Shown piece after piece: positions 36,174 through 45,831 of a stretch of 64,000 nucleotides of DNA. The translations under genes and the position numbers were made by a program. Numbering within the stretch: the first letter of the stretch is position 1; each line of letters opens with the position of its first letter. The notes below the pieces were generated by a model. That model saw only the letters and a program-made list of their open reading frames with translations. It was not told the DNA's origin and made no database searches. This DNA is from Hymenobacter cellulosilyticus (GTDB lineage Bacteria > Bacteroidota > Bacteroidia > Cytophagales > Hymenobacteraceae), in NCBI RefSeq assembly GCF_022919215.1, contig NZ_CP095046.1:4206501-4270500 (forward strand), read 5' to 3'.

Positions 36174-36519
36174 CTATGCCGTGTGATATACTTGCGTCTG
36201 GCGGGCTTTTTTCGAGCCTCACAACTCATAGCATTAGCAACTCGGGCTAGCACCCGACTTGATTTTGGTGGTACAGGCTTTGGCCCTGAATCCGGCCATT
36301 GGACAGCCGACACGGTAAGTGCCAAACGGTTGTACTACACAGGCAAGGTATAACGTTCGTTTAGCTTTTCGACCGTTTCGCTGAACGTGGTTTGTACAAT
36401 TATACCTTCCATGACTTCGACGAGCGTCACATAAATGGTCTTGTATTATGTAATATTATATATATGTATATGTCACAATATAACTCATTATGTCCTTGAG
36501 TGTGCTGATACTAGGATGG
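36174..36519. other. AT-rich boundary of the accessory region
   Basis: GC drops sharply here, with AT-only stretches near 36445-36480. A short frame from GTG at 36183 to the stop ending near 36351 (including TRLDFGGTGFGPESGHWTAD) looks somewhat protein-like, perhaps a gene fragment, but I cannot identify it. No terminal repeats or attachment site were recognised. Confidence 0.35.
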
Positions 36520-36527
36520 TAGGTTTG
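36496..36527 (+). promoter_or_regulatory. Promoter of the T9SS-secreted protein gene
   Basis: A -33 TTG (36496-36498) and a -7 TAGGTTTG (36520-36527) are separated by 21 bp, 30 bp before the ATG at 36558. Confidence 0.6.
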
Positions 36528-36557
36528 GGTATCTCATATCCTTTCCATTCTACTATC

Positions 36558-38281
36558 ATGAAACACTTTCTATTCTTCAAAGCTCTATCTGCTTTGGCAT
36601 TAACCAGTGGCTTAGCGCTGAATCATCACGTTGCCTATGCGCAGGAAGATGAGCCCTACTTCCGGAAGTATTGGGAGGCTCGGCAAAAGTCATCGGCGCC
36701 TTACAAGGCTAACCCGGCTTCACCTACGCTCTCTGCTCCCACCACTGATCTTCGCAATGGAGCTTGTGATATCGCCCCCAATGGAGACTTCGAGGCTCAG
36801 GCGTTTGTACCTAACCGCATTAATAATCTAAATGGCGGGTATCCGAATGCAGCAGAGACTCTTAATGCACCACAAGGCCGATCGGACTTACAACAGTGGC
36901 GTTCTGCGACCGGCGGCACACCGGACTATTATGCTACCAACGCCACTAATGACATGGCCAAACCGGCATCGGCTGTGTATGGTCCATTCACGGCAATAGG
37001 CACTGGCAGCGTGGGCTTATTCGCTCGCCAAACCTATGACTCCTTTGACCGTGTTTCTGAATATGTTACCGCTTCGGTATCTCTTTCAGCAGGCCGTTAT
37101 TACGCGCAGTTCCGAGCGAATCTGACTCGCAACACTAGTGTTGCAAATCAGGGAATTGCTAGTGGATTTGGTATACAGTTTTCAAATGGGAACCTACCCG
37201 GGGCGTCGGCATCCATGCGCGATTTCCTCCCACCATCCGGACAGGGAGTGCTTAGTACACAACCTATCGGGCAGAATCATATAGACAACTGGAATCAAGC
37301 GCCTATTTCTGGGCAATTTGATTTGCCTTCAGGTGCAAATACAGTTACTCTAGGGCTGTTTAACTCGGCTCCTTCGGCATTACTTCCGCTCCCTGGACGA
37401 AATGCATCCATTCCCAATATGTATGTATTTGTAGATGATTTGCAGATCTTCAAAGTTCCGACAGCCGGTCCAGATCGTGCTTGTACCGGAGCGCCTGTTC
37501 AGATTGGGGAAGGCTGCGCCATTCCAGGTGCAACGTATGCGTGGACACAGAGTGGCAGCTCAACAGTATTGGCTACTACTCTGCAGTGGAATGTCAGACC
37601 CACTAGCACAACCACCTATAACTTGACTGTTCGACTACCGGATGGCAGTACCTATAGCACTGCTGTGACAGTGAATGCATGCCCTCCTTGCCCTGCCTTG
37701 ACCGATGCTCCGACTTTTTACTTGGTAGAGCATGCACCCAACTCATCCAATAGCAATGCGACTTTCGATATCAAGGTGTATAATACTCCCGGAGTCGAAT
37801 TCTTCACCCTGAACCTTCAAAACGGTAACCCATATGCCAATAGAACTATGGCAGTAAATGACGATGGGTTTGGCTTCTCAACTTTTGTGTTGGAATTGAT
37901 CGGGGAAACGTGGTATCATACAACTGTTATAGCCAGTAACTCATGCAGCAGTGTTTCTCCAGCGTCATATCAATACCTGCATGTGCCCAATTGTCCTCCC
38001 GGTGGATGCCACGGGGTGGAGAAGACCCTTATTTTACCTCTAAAACACCGGCCTATCCAAACCCAGCCACTGGGACACTTAATGTGGAAGTTAAAAGCCC
38101 TTCAAGCACTGAATTCATCTACCTGATCGACAGTCAAGGGCATGTAGCGCAAAAAATAAGGGCGAACCAACAGAAGATGACCCTAGACGTACAGGGATTA
38201 CCTGCTGGTTTATATCAACTCGTGACACCTGCTGAACCAGGAAAAAAACCGGGGCGTACAACCATACAAGTTGTCCATTAA
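36558..38281 (+). CDS. T9SS-secreted surface protein with PKD-like domain and sorting domain (one frameshift)
   Basis: With one G restored (GGGG at 38013-38016) this is a 574-residue extracellular protein. A signal peptide (MKHFLFFKALSALALTSGLA) is followed by a large beta-rich domain (about 60-295, with APNGDFEAQAFVPNRINNLN and YVFVDDLQIFKV, similar to carbohydrate-binding or jelly-roll modules). Next is a PKD/Ig-like domain (about 299-373: AGPDRACTGAPVQIGEGCAI, RPTSTTTYNLTVRLPDGST). It ends in a type A T9SS C-terminal sorting domain (AYPNPATGTLNVEVKSPSS to TIQVVH). Without the correction the sorting domain would be lost. GC and codon use are clearly lower than flanking genes, and decayed phage genes follow, so it was probably acquired. 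Ligand unknown. Confidence 0.88.
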
Positions 38282-38341
38282 GTAGCAAGGACATCTCATA
38301 CCAGTACTTCCTGTTTGCTGCGCTTATCTATTAGTGAAACA

Positions 38342-38373
38342 AGAAAGCCCCGGCCGGATGGTCGGGGCTTTCT
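38342..38373. terminator. Terminator after the T9SS protein gene
   Basis: AGAAAGCCCCG (38342-38352) pairs with CGGGGCTTTCT (38363-38373), with an A-rich 5' flank and CTTTCT at the 3' side. Confidence 0.82.
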
Positions 38374-38523
38374 GTTCCTATCAGCAGATGTACTTATTTT
38401 TCGCGATAGGAGAATACCCTTAAAGCAATGATACAGGAGGAAGCGGCTGGCATCAAGCAACGCTTTGGATTGGCGTAGCAGATCATACCCTCCCTTTCAT
38501 GAACCGCTATTCATACCTGCTGC

Positions 38524-38678
38524 TTAGGCCTCTAATGTTTCCAAGGGCTGGCCGTTGAGTTCAAAATACTGGTTCACAAAATCAACGTTCAGAAAACATA
38601 GACAGGCGTGAGTTTCGTGAACTCCTACTGCCTTCAATAAACAGGTGTTATCTGGAGAAAACCTCAGCTGGTAATTCC
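38524..38678 (-). pseudogene. Small phage-tail-like gene remnant
   Basis: An open stretch on the minus strand reads NYQLRFSPDNTCLLKAVGVH, then ETHACLCFLNVDFVNQYFEL and NGQPLETLEA before a TAA at 38524-38526. It is protein-like but has no good start codon (CGG or CTG where ATG is expected), and it overlaps the 3' end of the tape-measure remnant. It directly follows those tail remnants on the same strand, so it is best read as a decayed phage gene. I cannot name the product. Confidence 0.4.
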
Positions 38679-39348
38679 GTTGCGCGTTTGCACTTCCTTA
38701 ACCATGTCGAGCTCCTTGCTCAGCCCGATGGTATCCTGCACCACGCGCAGCTCCAGGGCCCAGGTGTCGATACGCTCATCCTGCCGGCGCTGGCCCTCGA
38801 CCAGTTGCTGGAGCAAGCCAACGACAGCCGGCGACCTGGTCAGCTCCGCATCCGGATCCAGCGCCTGGCTCCCGTCCTCGCTCGTGGGCCCGCCCGTGAT
38901 AAAGCCCCGCTGGCGCCGGGTTTCCAACCACTGCTCCATCTGCACCACTTTCGGATCCGAGCGCATCCACGCAGGAATCACGTACTCCTCCTCGTGCACT
39001 ACGCCGGCGACAGCAAACCCGTCCTAGTTGCGGAGCTTGCTGTTTGCGCCCACCTGCAGGCCGGCCATATCCTGTGGAGCTTTACCTTCCGGAGCTGGTG
39101 AGGCCACCCTTCCGGAAGCCCAGGATTTTTGACACTGACCGGGCGGCCAGGGCGCCGGTGAGGATATCGGCACTGATGGTATAGGCTAGACCCAGGAGAC
39201 ATAGGCTGAAATCATCACCCTGGTTTCGGCATTCGTAATTATCTGCTTGGTTACGCTGACCTATATTTCCTGAATCGCCAAGGCCTTCTGAGCCAGCAGG
39301 GCCATTTTGCGAAGGGGCGGATTTCTTGCCGAAGAACTCCACGAGCAT
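38664..39348 (-). pseudogene. Decayed phage tail tape-measure protein, C-terminal end
   Basis: Reading in pieces across frames gives ILGFRKGGLTSSGR, then APEGKAPQDMAGLQVGANSK with an in-frame TAG, then DGFAVAGVVHEEEYVIPAWM and VQMEQWLETRRQRGFITGG. The FRKGG and GVVH(E)EYVIPAWM patterns are characteristic of the C-terminal region of phage tape-measure proteins. The stop and frame changes here are not simple G/C-run undercalls, so this looks truly degraded. No capsid, terminase, integrase or lysis genes are nearby. It marks an old prophage remnant between the T9SS gene and glutamine synthetase. Confidence 0.6.
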
Positions 39349-39441
39349 GCTCAGCTGGCCCTACAAAAACGGGGGCAGATTCGGGGGCAATAATGGGGCA
39401 GGTTCTTGGTATCCATATCTTATCATTGATTAACGCTGAAT

Positions 39442-39478
39442 AAAAAAGGCCCTATGCTCGCTGCATAAGGCTTTTTTA
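39442..39478 (+). terminator. Hairpin with T-run
   Basis: AAAAAAGGCCCTATGC pairs imperfectly with GCATAAGGCTTTTTT. It does not follow an intact plus-strand gene, so it may be left over from the phage or island. Confidence 0.5.
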
Positions 39479-39503
39479 GTAGGTCATGATAAGCCATAAA
39501 CAC

Positions 39504-39533
39504 AAAAAAGCCGCCCCACCCGGAACGGCTTTA
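39504..39533 (-). terminator. Terminator of the glutamine synthetase gene
   Basis: On the minus strand AAAGCCG (from 39532) pairs with CGGCTTT (to 39506), followed by TTT. It lies about 60 bp past the stop of the gene at 39594-41781. Confidence 0.7.
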
Positions 39534-39593
39534 GTGAAATCGAGAACCGGAGAAAATTCCCACCCAACTCCGGCTCGATTCTAACCTCTGGAC

Positions 39594-41781
39594 TTAGTGC
39601 CGGAACAACAGTTCGCGGTACTTTACCAAAGGCCAGTCCTCATCGGCTACCATCAGCTCCAGCTTGTCGACGGAGCGGCGGATGGTGTCGAAATGCGTTT
39701 TAACCGTGTCGCAGTACGCAATGGCACGCTCCCGGGTATCTTCAATTTTGTTGGCCACTTTGCGGGCATTCACCATCTCATCCACCTGAGTTTTGATGGT
39801 AGCAATGTGGCGCGAAATAGCTTTGATCGTGTCCACCGTTACCTGCGACAACTCGTCGTCTAGGCCCAGTTCGCGCAGTCCGCGCACGTTGGTAATGAGC
39901 TTGGTCTGGTAAGCCACGGCCGTTGGGATGATGTGGTTCACGGCCAGATCCCCCATGACGCGGCTCTCGATCTGGATTTTCTTCATGTAGTCTTCCAGCA
40001 AGATGTCGTGGCGGGCGTGCAGCTCCACGTGCGAGAAGATGTTGTGACGGGCAAACAGATCAGCGGCATCCTCCCGCACCAGAGCGTCGAGGGCCTGGGG
40101 CGTGGTTGGGATGTTCGAAAGGCCGCGCTTTTCGGCTTCTTCCTTCCACTCGTCGGAGTAGCCGTTGCCTTCGAAGCGAATGTCTTTGGAGCTGATAACG
40201 TACTCACGCAGCACCTCCACAATGGCAACTTCCTTCTTTTTGCCCTGCTCGATGAGCTCGTCCACGGACTCTTTAAACTCGATCAGCTGGTCGGCTACGA
40301 TGGTGTTGAGCACCGTCATGGAAGACGAGCAGTTGGCCGACGAACCCACGGCGCGGAACTCGAACTTGTTGCCGGTGAAAGCGAAAGGCGAGGTTCGGTT
40401 ACGGTCGGTGTTGTCGAGCAGAATGGCCGGAATCTTATCGATGCCGAGCTTGAGGTAGATGTTGTCGCCTTTGTCGAGCGGCAGCTTGGCCGTACGCTCC
40501 AGCTCGTCGAGCACCGAGTTCAGCTGCGAACCTACGAACACCGACATGATGGCCGGCGGGGCTTCGTTGGCGCCGAGGCGGTGGTCATTGGAAGCAGAGG
40601 CAATGCTGGCGCGCAGCAAGTCGCCGTAGCGGTGCACGGCTTTAATGGTCGTGATGAAGAAAGCCAGGAACTGCAGGTTCTCTTTCGGACGACGGCCGGG
40701 AGCCAGCAGGTTTACGCCTGTGTCGGTGCTCATGGCCCAGTTGTTATGCTTGCCCGAGCCGTTGACACCCGCGAAAGGCTTCTCGTGCAACAGTACTTTC
40801 AGGTTGTGCTTCTCGGCCACGCGGTCCATGATGTCCATGAGCAGCTGGTTGTGGTCGACAGCCAGGTTGGCGTCCTCGAAGGTGGGGGCGCACTCGTACT
40901 GGTTGGGCGCTACCTCATTGTGGCGGGTGCGCAGCGGAATGCCCAAACGGTTGGACTCTTCCTCAAACTCCAGCATGAAGGCGTGCACCCGGCTTGGAAT
41001 CGAGCCGAAGTAGTGGTCCTCCAGCTGCTGACCCTTGGCCGGAGCGTGACCAAACAGCGTGCGGCCGGTCATCACCAGGTCGGGGCGGGCATCAAACAGC
41101 GCCTTGTCGACGATGAAGTACTCCTGCTCGATACCCAGCGTGGTGCTCACGCGGTTTACGTCCTTATCGAAGTACTGGCATACGTCTACGGCAGCCTGTT
41201 CCAGAGCGGCCAGCGACTTGAGCAGCGGAGCTTTGTAGTCGAGGGCTTCGCCAGTGTAGGCCACGAAAATCGTGGGGATGCACAGGGTTTTGGCGCCGGC
41301 CGTCTCGATGATGAAGGCGGGGAAGTCGGGTCCCAGGCGGTGTAGCCGCGGGCCTCGAAGGTATTGCGGATGCCGCCGTTGGGGAACGACGAGGCATCGG
41401 GCTCCTGCTGCACCAGGGCCGAACCTTTAAAGTTCTCAACCGGGCGGCCGTCGGAGTTCAGATCAAAGAAGGAGTCGTGCTTTTCGGCCGTGGAGCCGGT
41501 CAGGGGCTGGAACCAGTGCGTGTAGTGCGTGGCGCCCTTGGCCATGGCCCAGGTTTTCATAGCCGAGGCTACGGCATCGGCCACGGAGCGCTCTACGGGG
41601 AGCCTTGTTTAATAGCGGCTTGCAGCTTCTTGAAGTATTCGCCCGGCATGGTAGCGCGCATGGCGTCCAGGTTGAATACGTTCTTACCGAAACTGTCGGA
41701 ACGACGCTCATCGGAAGTAACAACGGCCTGCGGCTTGCGCTGGTCGACTAACTCAAGAGCTTTAAAGCGAAGAATTGCCAT
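39594..41781 (-). CDS. glnN: Glutamine synthetase type III (two frameshifts)
   Basis: Type III glutamine synthetase condenses ammonia and glutamate with ATP and is the standard nitrogen-assimilation form of Bacteroidetes. Restoring one base at each of two breaks (run 41597-41600, after [11 protein letters not shown]; and near 41328-41333, at WDP/DFPAF) gives exactly 729 residues, the length of Bacteroides GlnN. Visible motifs are [37 protein letters not shown] with [31 protein letters not shown] and [20 protein letters not shown] (ATP/glutamate sites). A -33/-7 promoter lies at 41824-41855. A long plus-strand open frame across it is an antisense shadow. Confidence 0.96.
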
Positions 41782-41823
41782 GTACTAGGAAGACGAAAAG
41801 CAACGATTAGTGATTAACTGTAG

Positions 41824-41855
41824 CAAATGTAAGGTCCCTCATCCAGTATTTGCAA
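41824..41855 (-). promoter_or_regulatory. Promoter of the glutamine synthetase gene
   Basis: On the minus strand the -7 is TACATTTG (41824-41831) and the -33 TTG is at 41853-41855, 21 bp apart. The leader is about 38 nt. Confidence 0.65.
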
Positions 41856-42047
41856 CTACCACCCTTCAAAAATGAGTATTTTTTCAAAAATGACTCTTTT
41901 TTTCAGCCCATACCCTATCTAATAGAAGGGAGTCAACAAAACTAACAGCTGTTTTTCTTGAAAATTGCCTTAAAACAGCTACCGACTACCTAATATTTAG
42001 GAAACATGGTTTCCAATACAGGATTTCGGTAGCCCGGGCCTTTCCCC

Positions 42048-42055
42048 TACCTTTG
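42048..42055 (+). promoter_or_regulatory. -7 box at the start of the LtaS-like gene
   Basis: TACCTTTG is a full -7 match ending 4 bp before the GTG at 42060. If used, transcription begins at or next to the start codon, so the message would be leaderless. The -33 region is weak. Confidence 0.4.
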
Positions 42056-42059
42056 CGGG

Positions 42060-43908
42060 GTGAGAAACCGCTTTGCGTTCCAGCCCCGCTACTTTTTATT
42101 CTGGCTGGTGTACTTCGTCATTACGAAGGCTGCTTTTTTACTGTACCACTTCCCAAAAACGGCGCAGCTGCCCGCCGGCAGCGTGGCCCGCATATTTGGC
42201 TACGGCCTGCGCCTGGACGCCTCGGCTACGGCCTACCTGAGCGTTATACCCTTTTTGGTATTTGTCATCGGGAGTGCCCTGCCCGCCCGGTGGTTTCCCC
42301 GCCGTCTGCTTGCCTTCTACTCGGCCGTTATCGGCGTGGTAGTGGCCTGCTTTACGGTGGCCGACCTGGACCTGTACCGGGCCTGGGGCTTCCGGCTCGA
42401 TGCTACGCCGCTGCAGTACCTCAACTCGCCCGGCGAAATGGCGGCTTCGGCCGGTAGCGCCCCACTCCTATTATTAACGAGTATCTTGGCCGGGCTGCTG
42501 GTGCTGGGCTGGTGGCTGTATAAAAAGCTGGTGGGCCCCATCCCGGAGTTACCGCCGCACTTTGGCCGGGGACGGGCCGTGCTGGCCAGCGTGTTGTACC
42601 TGGCGCTGCTCATTGTGCCCCTGCGCGGGGGCTGCAGCAGATTCCCATCAACCAGAGCGACGTGTACTTCAGCGCCGTCCCCTTTGCTAACCATGCGGCC
42701 CTGAACGTGCCCTGGAACGTGGCCCAGACGGCGCTTTTAACCGACAACGGCCCGAACCCCTACCAGTTTATGCCCGACTCGGTAGCCACGCGCACCGTGC
42801 AGCAGCTGTATGCCCCGGCTTCGCAGGCCGACAGCACCCGCCTGCTGCGCACCACCCGGCCCAACGTGCTGTTTATTATCCTGGAAAGCTTTACGGGCAA
42901 GCTCGTAGCCAGCACCGGCGGCGAAACCAACGTAACGCCCAATCTGGATAGCTTGGCCCGTACCGGGGTGCGCTTCACCAACATCTACGCGGCCGGCGAC
43001 CGAAGCCAGAAGGGCCTGGTGGCCTTACTCAGCGGCTACCCCAGCCAGCCCACGACCAGCATTATCAAGTACCCGCGCAAAACCGAGCATCTGCCCCACC
43101 TCTGCCGCTCCCTGGAGCAGGTCGGCTACAAGTCCCACTATTATTATGGTGGCGAACTGGCCTTTGCCAACATGAAAAGCTACCTGGTGGCGGCCGGCTA
43201 CGACCAATTTACCGAGCGGGCCGACTTTGCGCGCAGTGAGCAGAACTCCAAGTGGGGCGCCCACGACCATGTGCTGTTCGACCGGGTGCTGCAGGATCTG
43301 CAAACGCAGCCAACGCCGTTTTTCGTCACGGCCTTTACCTTAAGCAGCCACGAGCCATTCGAAATTCCGATTCCGCGCAAGTTCAAGGGTACCGACGAAA
43401 CGGCTCTGTTCCGCAACTCCGTGTACTATACCGACTGGGCTCTGGGCCGCTTTCTGCGCACGGCCCGGCAGCAGCCCTGGTGGGACAATACGCTGGTGGT
43501 ACTCGTGGCCGACCACGGCCACACCCTGCCCGGCAACGACCCGAACGAGAGTTACCGCAAGTTCCGAATTCCGCTGGTGCTGGCCGGTGGCGCCCTGCGG
43601 CCCGAGGTTCGAGGCCGGGTATATGGGCACATAGCCTCCCAGACCGATATAGCGGCCACCCTGCTCCGGCAGCTGAAGCTACCTACGGCCGGCTACGAGT
43701 GGAGCCACGACCTACTGCAGCCCCTGCGCCAGCCGTTTGCGTTTTACTGCTTCTCCGATGGCTTCGGCATGGTCAGCCCCACCGGTACCGTCACGTTCGA
43801 CAATGTCCCCGAAAGGTGATTAAAAGCGACACCCTGGTTACAAAAGGGCAGTTGCGGCGGGGCCAGGCCTTTGAGCAGGTGTCGTACGGGGATTTTCTAC
43901 GCAAATAA
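42060..43908 (+). CDS. LtaS/MdoB-like sulfatase-fold membrane enzyme (two frameshifts)
   Basis: With two bases restored this is a 616-residue inner-membrane protein of the LTA synthase/phosphoglycerol transferase family. About five N-terminal membrane helices (YFLFWLVYFVITKAAFLL, AYLSVIPFLVFVIGSAL, and so on) precede a periplasmic alkaline-phosphatase-like domain: RPNVLFIILESFTGK (the metal site Asp is replaced by Glu as in LtaS), a catalytic Thr region around GVRFTNIYAAGDRSQKGLVA, and VLVADHGHTLPG. The breaks are at the G-run 42627-42631 (LRGG/GLQQIP) and the C-run 43807-43810 (FDNVP/RKVIKSD). The head group transferred in Bacteroidetes is unknown; modification of envelope glycans or lipids is inferred. 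The GTG start at 42060 immediately follows a -7 box. Confidence 0.88.
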
Positions 43909-43939
43909 CCAGGTGAACCTGCTTCTGCCGTATAGCCGC

Positions 43940-44305
43940 ATGATGCAACAACTCGTTTTTGTTTACAACGCCGACACCGGGCTCGTCAACAGCGTGCTGG
44001 ATCTGGCGCACAAGCTCATTTCGCCCACCACTTACCCTTGCTCCCTGTGCGCCATCACTCACGGCACCCGGATGCGGCCGGAGTGGAAGGAATTCATAGC
44101 CGGTCTGTCCCTGCAGTCGGAGTTTTTGCACCGGGATGAATTCCTGGCGCGGTATCCGCAGTGGGCGGCGACGGCGCTGCCGGCCGTGTTTGGGCGCACC
44201 GAGACGGATACTCTAACACCCTTTATTACTGCCACGGAGCTCAACCAAGCCGACTTGCCGGGCCTGATGCAGCTGATCCGGCAGCGCCTGGCAGCAGGAG
44301 CCTAG
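43940..44305 (+). CDS. Conserved Bacteroidetes protein of unknown function
   Basis: A 121-residue soluble protein beginning MMQQLVFVYNADTGLVNSVL. The stretch LAHKLISPTTYPCSLCAITH has a CxxC that could bind metal, and FLARYPQWAATALPAVF follows. Similar small proteins are common in Bacteroidetes and are sometimes labelled 'GTPase', but no nucleotide-binding loop is visible. It lies 31 bp after the LtaS-like gene. Either of two adjacent ATGs may be the start. Confidence 0.65.
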   Translation: MMQQLVFVYNADTGLVNSVLDLAHKLISPTTYPCSLCAITHGTRMRPEWKEFIAGLSLQSEFLHRDEFLARYPQWAATALPAVFGRTETDTLTPFITATELNQADLPGLMQLIRQRLAAGA

Positions 44306-44384
44306 GCTGCCAGCACCGGCCTTGTCTGGCAGAAGCTTGTGCATTATTTCTGGCGGGTGGCCCGCGCCTGAACTTCCGAAGCTG

Positions 44385-44392
44385 TATCTTTG
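44385..44392 (+). promoter_or_regulatory. -7 box for mtaB
   Basis: TATCTTTG is a full match to TAnnTTTG, 12 bp before the ATG at 44404, giving a leader of only a few bases. The -33 element is unclear. Confidence 0.45.
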
Positions 44393-44403
44393 TGGTCTTG
44401 CTT

Positions 44404-45744
44404 ATGGAAACCAGAAAAGTTGCCTTTTATACGCTGGGCTGCAAGCTCAACTTCTCCGAAACGTCGGCCATTGGCCGGCAGTTTGAGGAACGTGGGTTCA
44501 GCAAAGTAGCCTTCGAGGATGCCGCCGACATCTACGTCATCAATACCTGCTCCGTCACCGACCACGCCGACCGTAAGTGCCGTAAGGTGGTCAAGGAAGC
44601 ACTGAAGCATAATCCGGAGGCTTTTGTAACCATCGTGGGCTGCTACGCCCAACTTAAGCCCCAGGAAATTGCCGAAATTCCCGGCGTACACGCCGTGCTG
44701 GGCGCGGCCGAGAAATTTCAGCTCGTGGATATCCTGGCCGGCTTCGAAAAGCCCGCTACCGGGCAGCCCGGCCACGTGCACGCCTCACCCATTGCCGCGG
44801 CCACCGAGTTTCATGCCGCCCACTCCTACGGCGACCGTACCCGCACCTTTCTCAAGGTGCAGGACGGCTGCGACTATTCCTGCTCGTTCTGCACCATTCC
44901 GCTGGCCCGGGGTAAGAGCCGCTCCGGCAGCGTGCGAAGCGTGGTGGAGCGGGTGCAGAAGCTGGCTGAAACCGGCGTGAAGGAAATCGTGCTGACCGGT
45001 GTAAACCTGGGCGACTTCGGCCTGCAGGGCCCCGACCGGCAGCGCCTGGAAGATTTCTACGACTTGGTGCAGGCCCTCGACGAGGTGGAAGGCATTGAGC
45101 GGTTCCGCATCAGCAGCTGCGAGCCCAACCTGCTCACCGACGACATTATCCGCTTCGTAGCCCGCTCGAAGCGCTTTATGCCTCACTTCCACATTCCGCT
45201 GCAGTCGGGCTCCAACAAGATTCTGGGATTGATGCGCCGCCGCTACCGCCGGGAATTATACCAGGAGCGCGTGGCCCTGATCAAGGAAGTAATGCCCCAC
45301 GCCTGCATCGGCGTCGACGTCATCGTGGGCTTTCCCGGCGAAACCGAAGCCGACTTTCTGGAAACCTACCAGTTTCTCAATGACCTGGATGTGAGCTACC
45401 TGCACGTGTTTCCGTATTCGGAGCGGGAAAATACGCTGGCACCCACGCTGCCCGGCCGGGTGCAGGACCGCCACCGCCACGAGCGGACCACGCAGCTACG
45501 AGGTCTGTCGGAAAAGAAGAAGCGCTATTTCTACGAGCAGCATGTAGGCGCTGAAACGGCGGTCTTGTTCGAGGACGACGTGACTAACGGACAGATGGAG
45601 GGCTTCACCCCAAACTACATCCGGGTAGTAGCCAAGTACGACCCGCTGCTGGTTGGTGAAATGAAGCGGCTGCGCCTGACGGCTGTGAATCCGCAAAACC
45701 TGATGGAGGCGGAAGAAGTCGGCGTGGAAGTTTTTCAGCACTAG
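44404..45744 (+). CDS. mtaB: tRNA t6A37 methylthiotransferase MtaB
   Basis: MtaB is a radical SAM enzyme that adds a methylthio group to N6-threonylcarbamoyladenosine 37 in tRNA. The 446-residue protein has the N-terminal UPF0004 domain with three cluster cysteines (YTLGCKLNFSE, NTCSVTDHADRKC, IVGCYAQ), then the radical SAM motif CDYSCSFC (about residues 156-163, CxxxCxxC), and a C-terminal TRAM-like region. FYTLGCKLNFSET marks MtaB instead of MiaB. An upstream in-frame extension was rejected because the family starts at this methionine. A terminator follows at 45772-45804. Confidence 0.95.
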   Translation: METRKVAFYTLGCKLNFSETSAIGRQFEERGFSKVAFEDAADIYVINTCSVTDHADRKCRKVVKEALKHNPEAFVTIVGCYAQLKPQEIAEIPGVHAVLGAAEKFQLVDILAGFEKPATGQPGHVHASPIAAATEFHAAHSYGDRTRTFLKVQDGCDYSCSFCTIPLARGKSRSGSVRSVVERVQKLAETGVKEIVLTGVNLGDFGLQGPDRQRLEDFYDLVQALDEVEGIERFRISSCEPNLLTDDIIRFVARSKRFMPHFHIPLQSGSNKILGLMRRRYRRELYQERVALIKEVMPHACIGVDVIVGFPGETEADFLETYQFLNDLDVSYLHVFPYSERENTLAPTLPGRVQDRHRHERTTQLRGLSEKKKRYFYEQHVGAETAVLFEDDVTNGQMEGFTPNYIRVVAKYDPLLVGEMKRLRLTAVNPQNLMEAEEVGVEVFQH

Positions 45745-45771
45745 CCGGCCCGGACTGCCATTTATTACGCA

Positions 45772-45804
45772 AAAATCCCCGTCAACCTACCTGACGGGGA
45801 TTTT
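45772..45804. terminator. Bidirectional terminator between mtaB and the HTH gene
   Basis: AAAATCCCCGTCA (45772-45784) pairs perfectly with TGACGGGGATTTT (45792-45804). Confidence 0.9.
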
Positions 45805-45806
45805 CA

Positions 45807-45826
45807 TGTTACACCCAAATGTAACA
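45807..45826. repeat. Inverted repeat TGTTACA-N6-TGTAACA near the HTH gene end
   Basis: TGTTACA (45807-45813) and TGTAACA (45820-45826) form a perfect 7-bp inverted repeat, containing CCAAATGTAACA. A near-identical CCAAATGTAGCA lies in front of the HTH gene at 46582-46593, so this may be a protein-binding site. Confidence 0.4.
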
Positions 45827-45831
45827 AGCGC

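Noticed and set aside
38382..39480. A functional prophage or tail-derived (contractile injection) element
   Set aside because: Only fragments of a tape-measure protein and one small tail-like frame are present, with true stops and frame changes and no structural, lysis or integration genes.
39933..41345. Long plus-strand open frame (470 codons) opposite glutamine synthetase
   Set aside because: It is antisense to a conserved gene and His/Val/Gly-rich, as expected for a mirror frame in GC-rich DNA.
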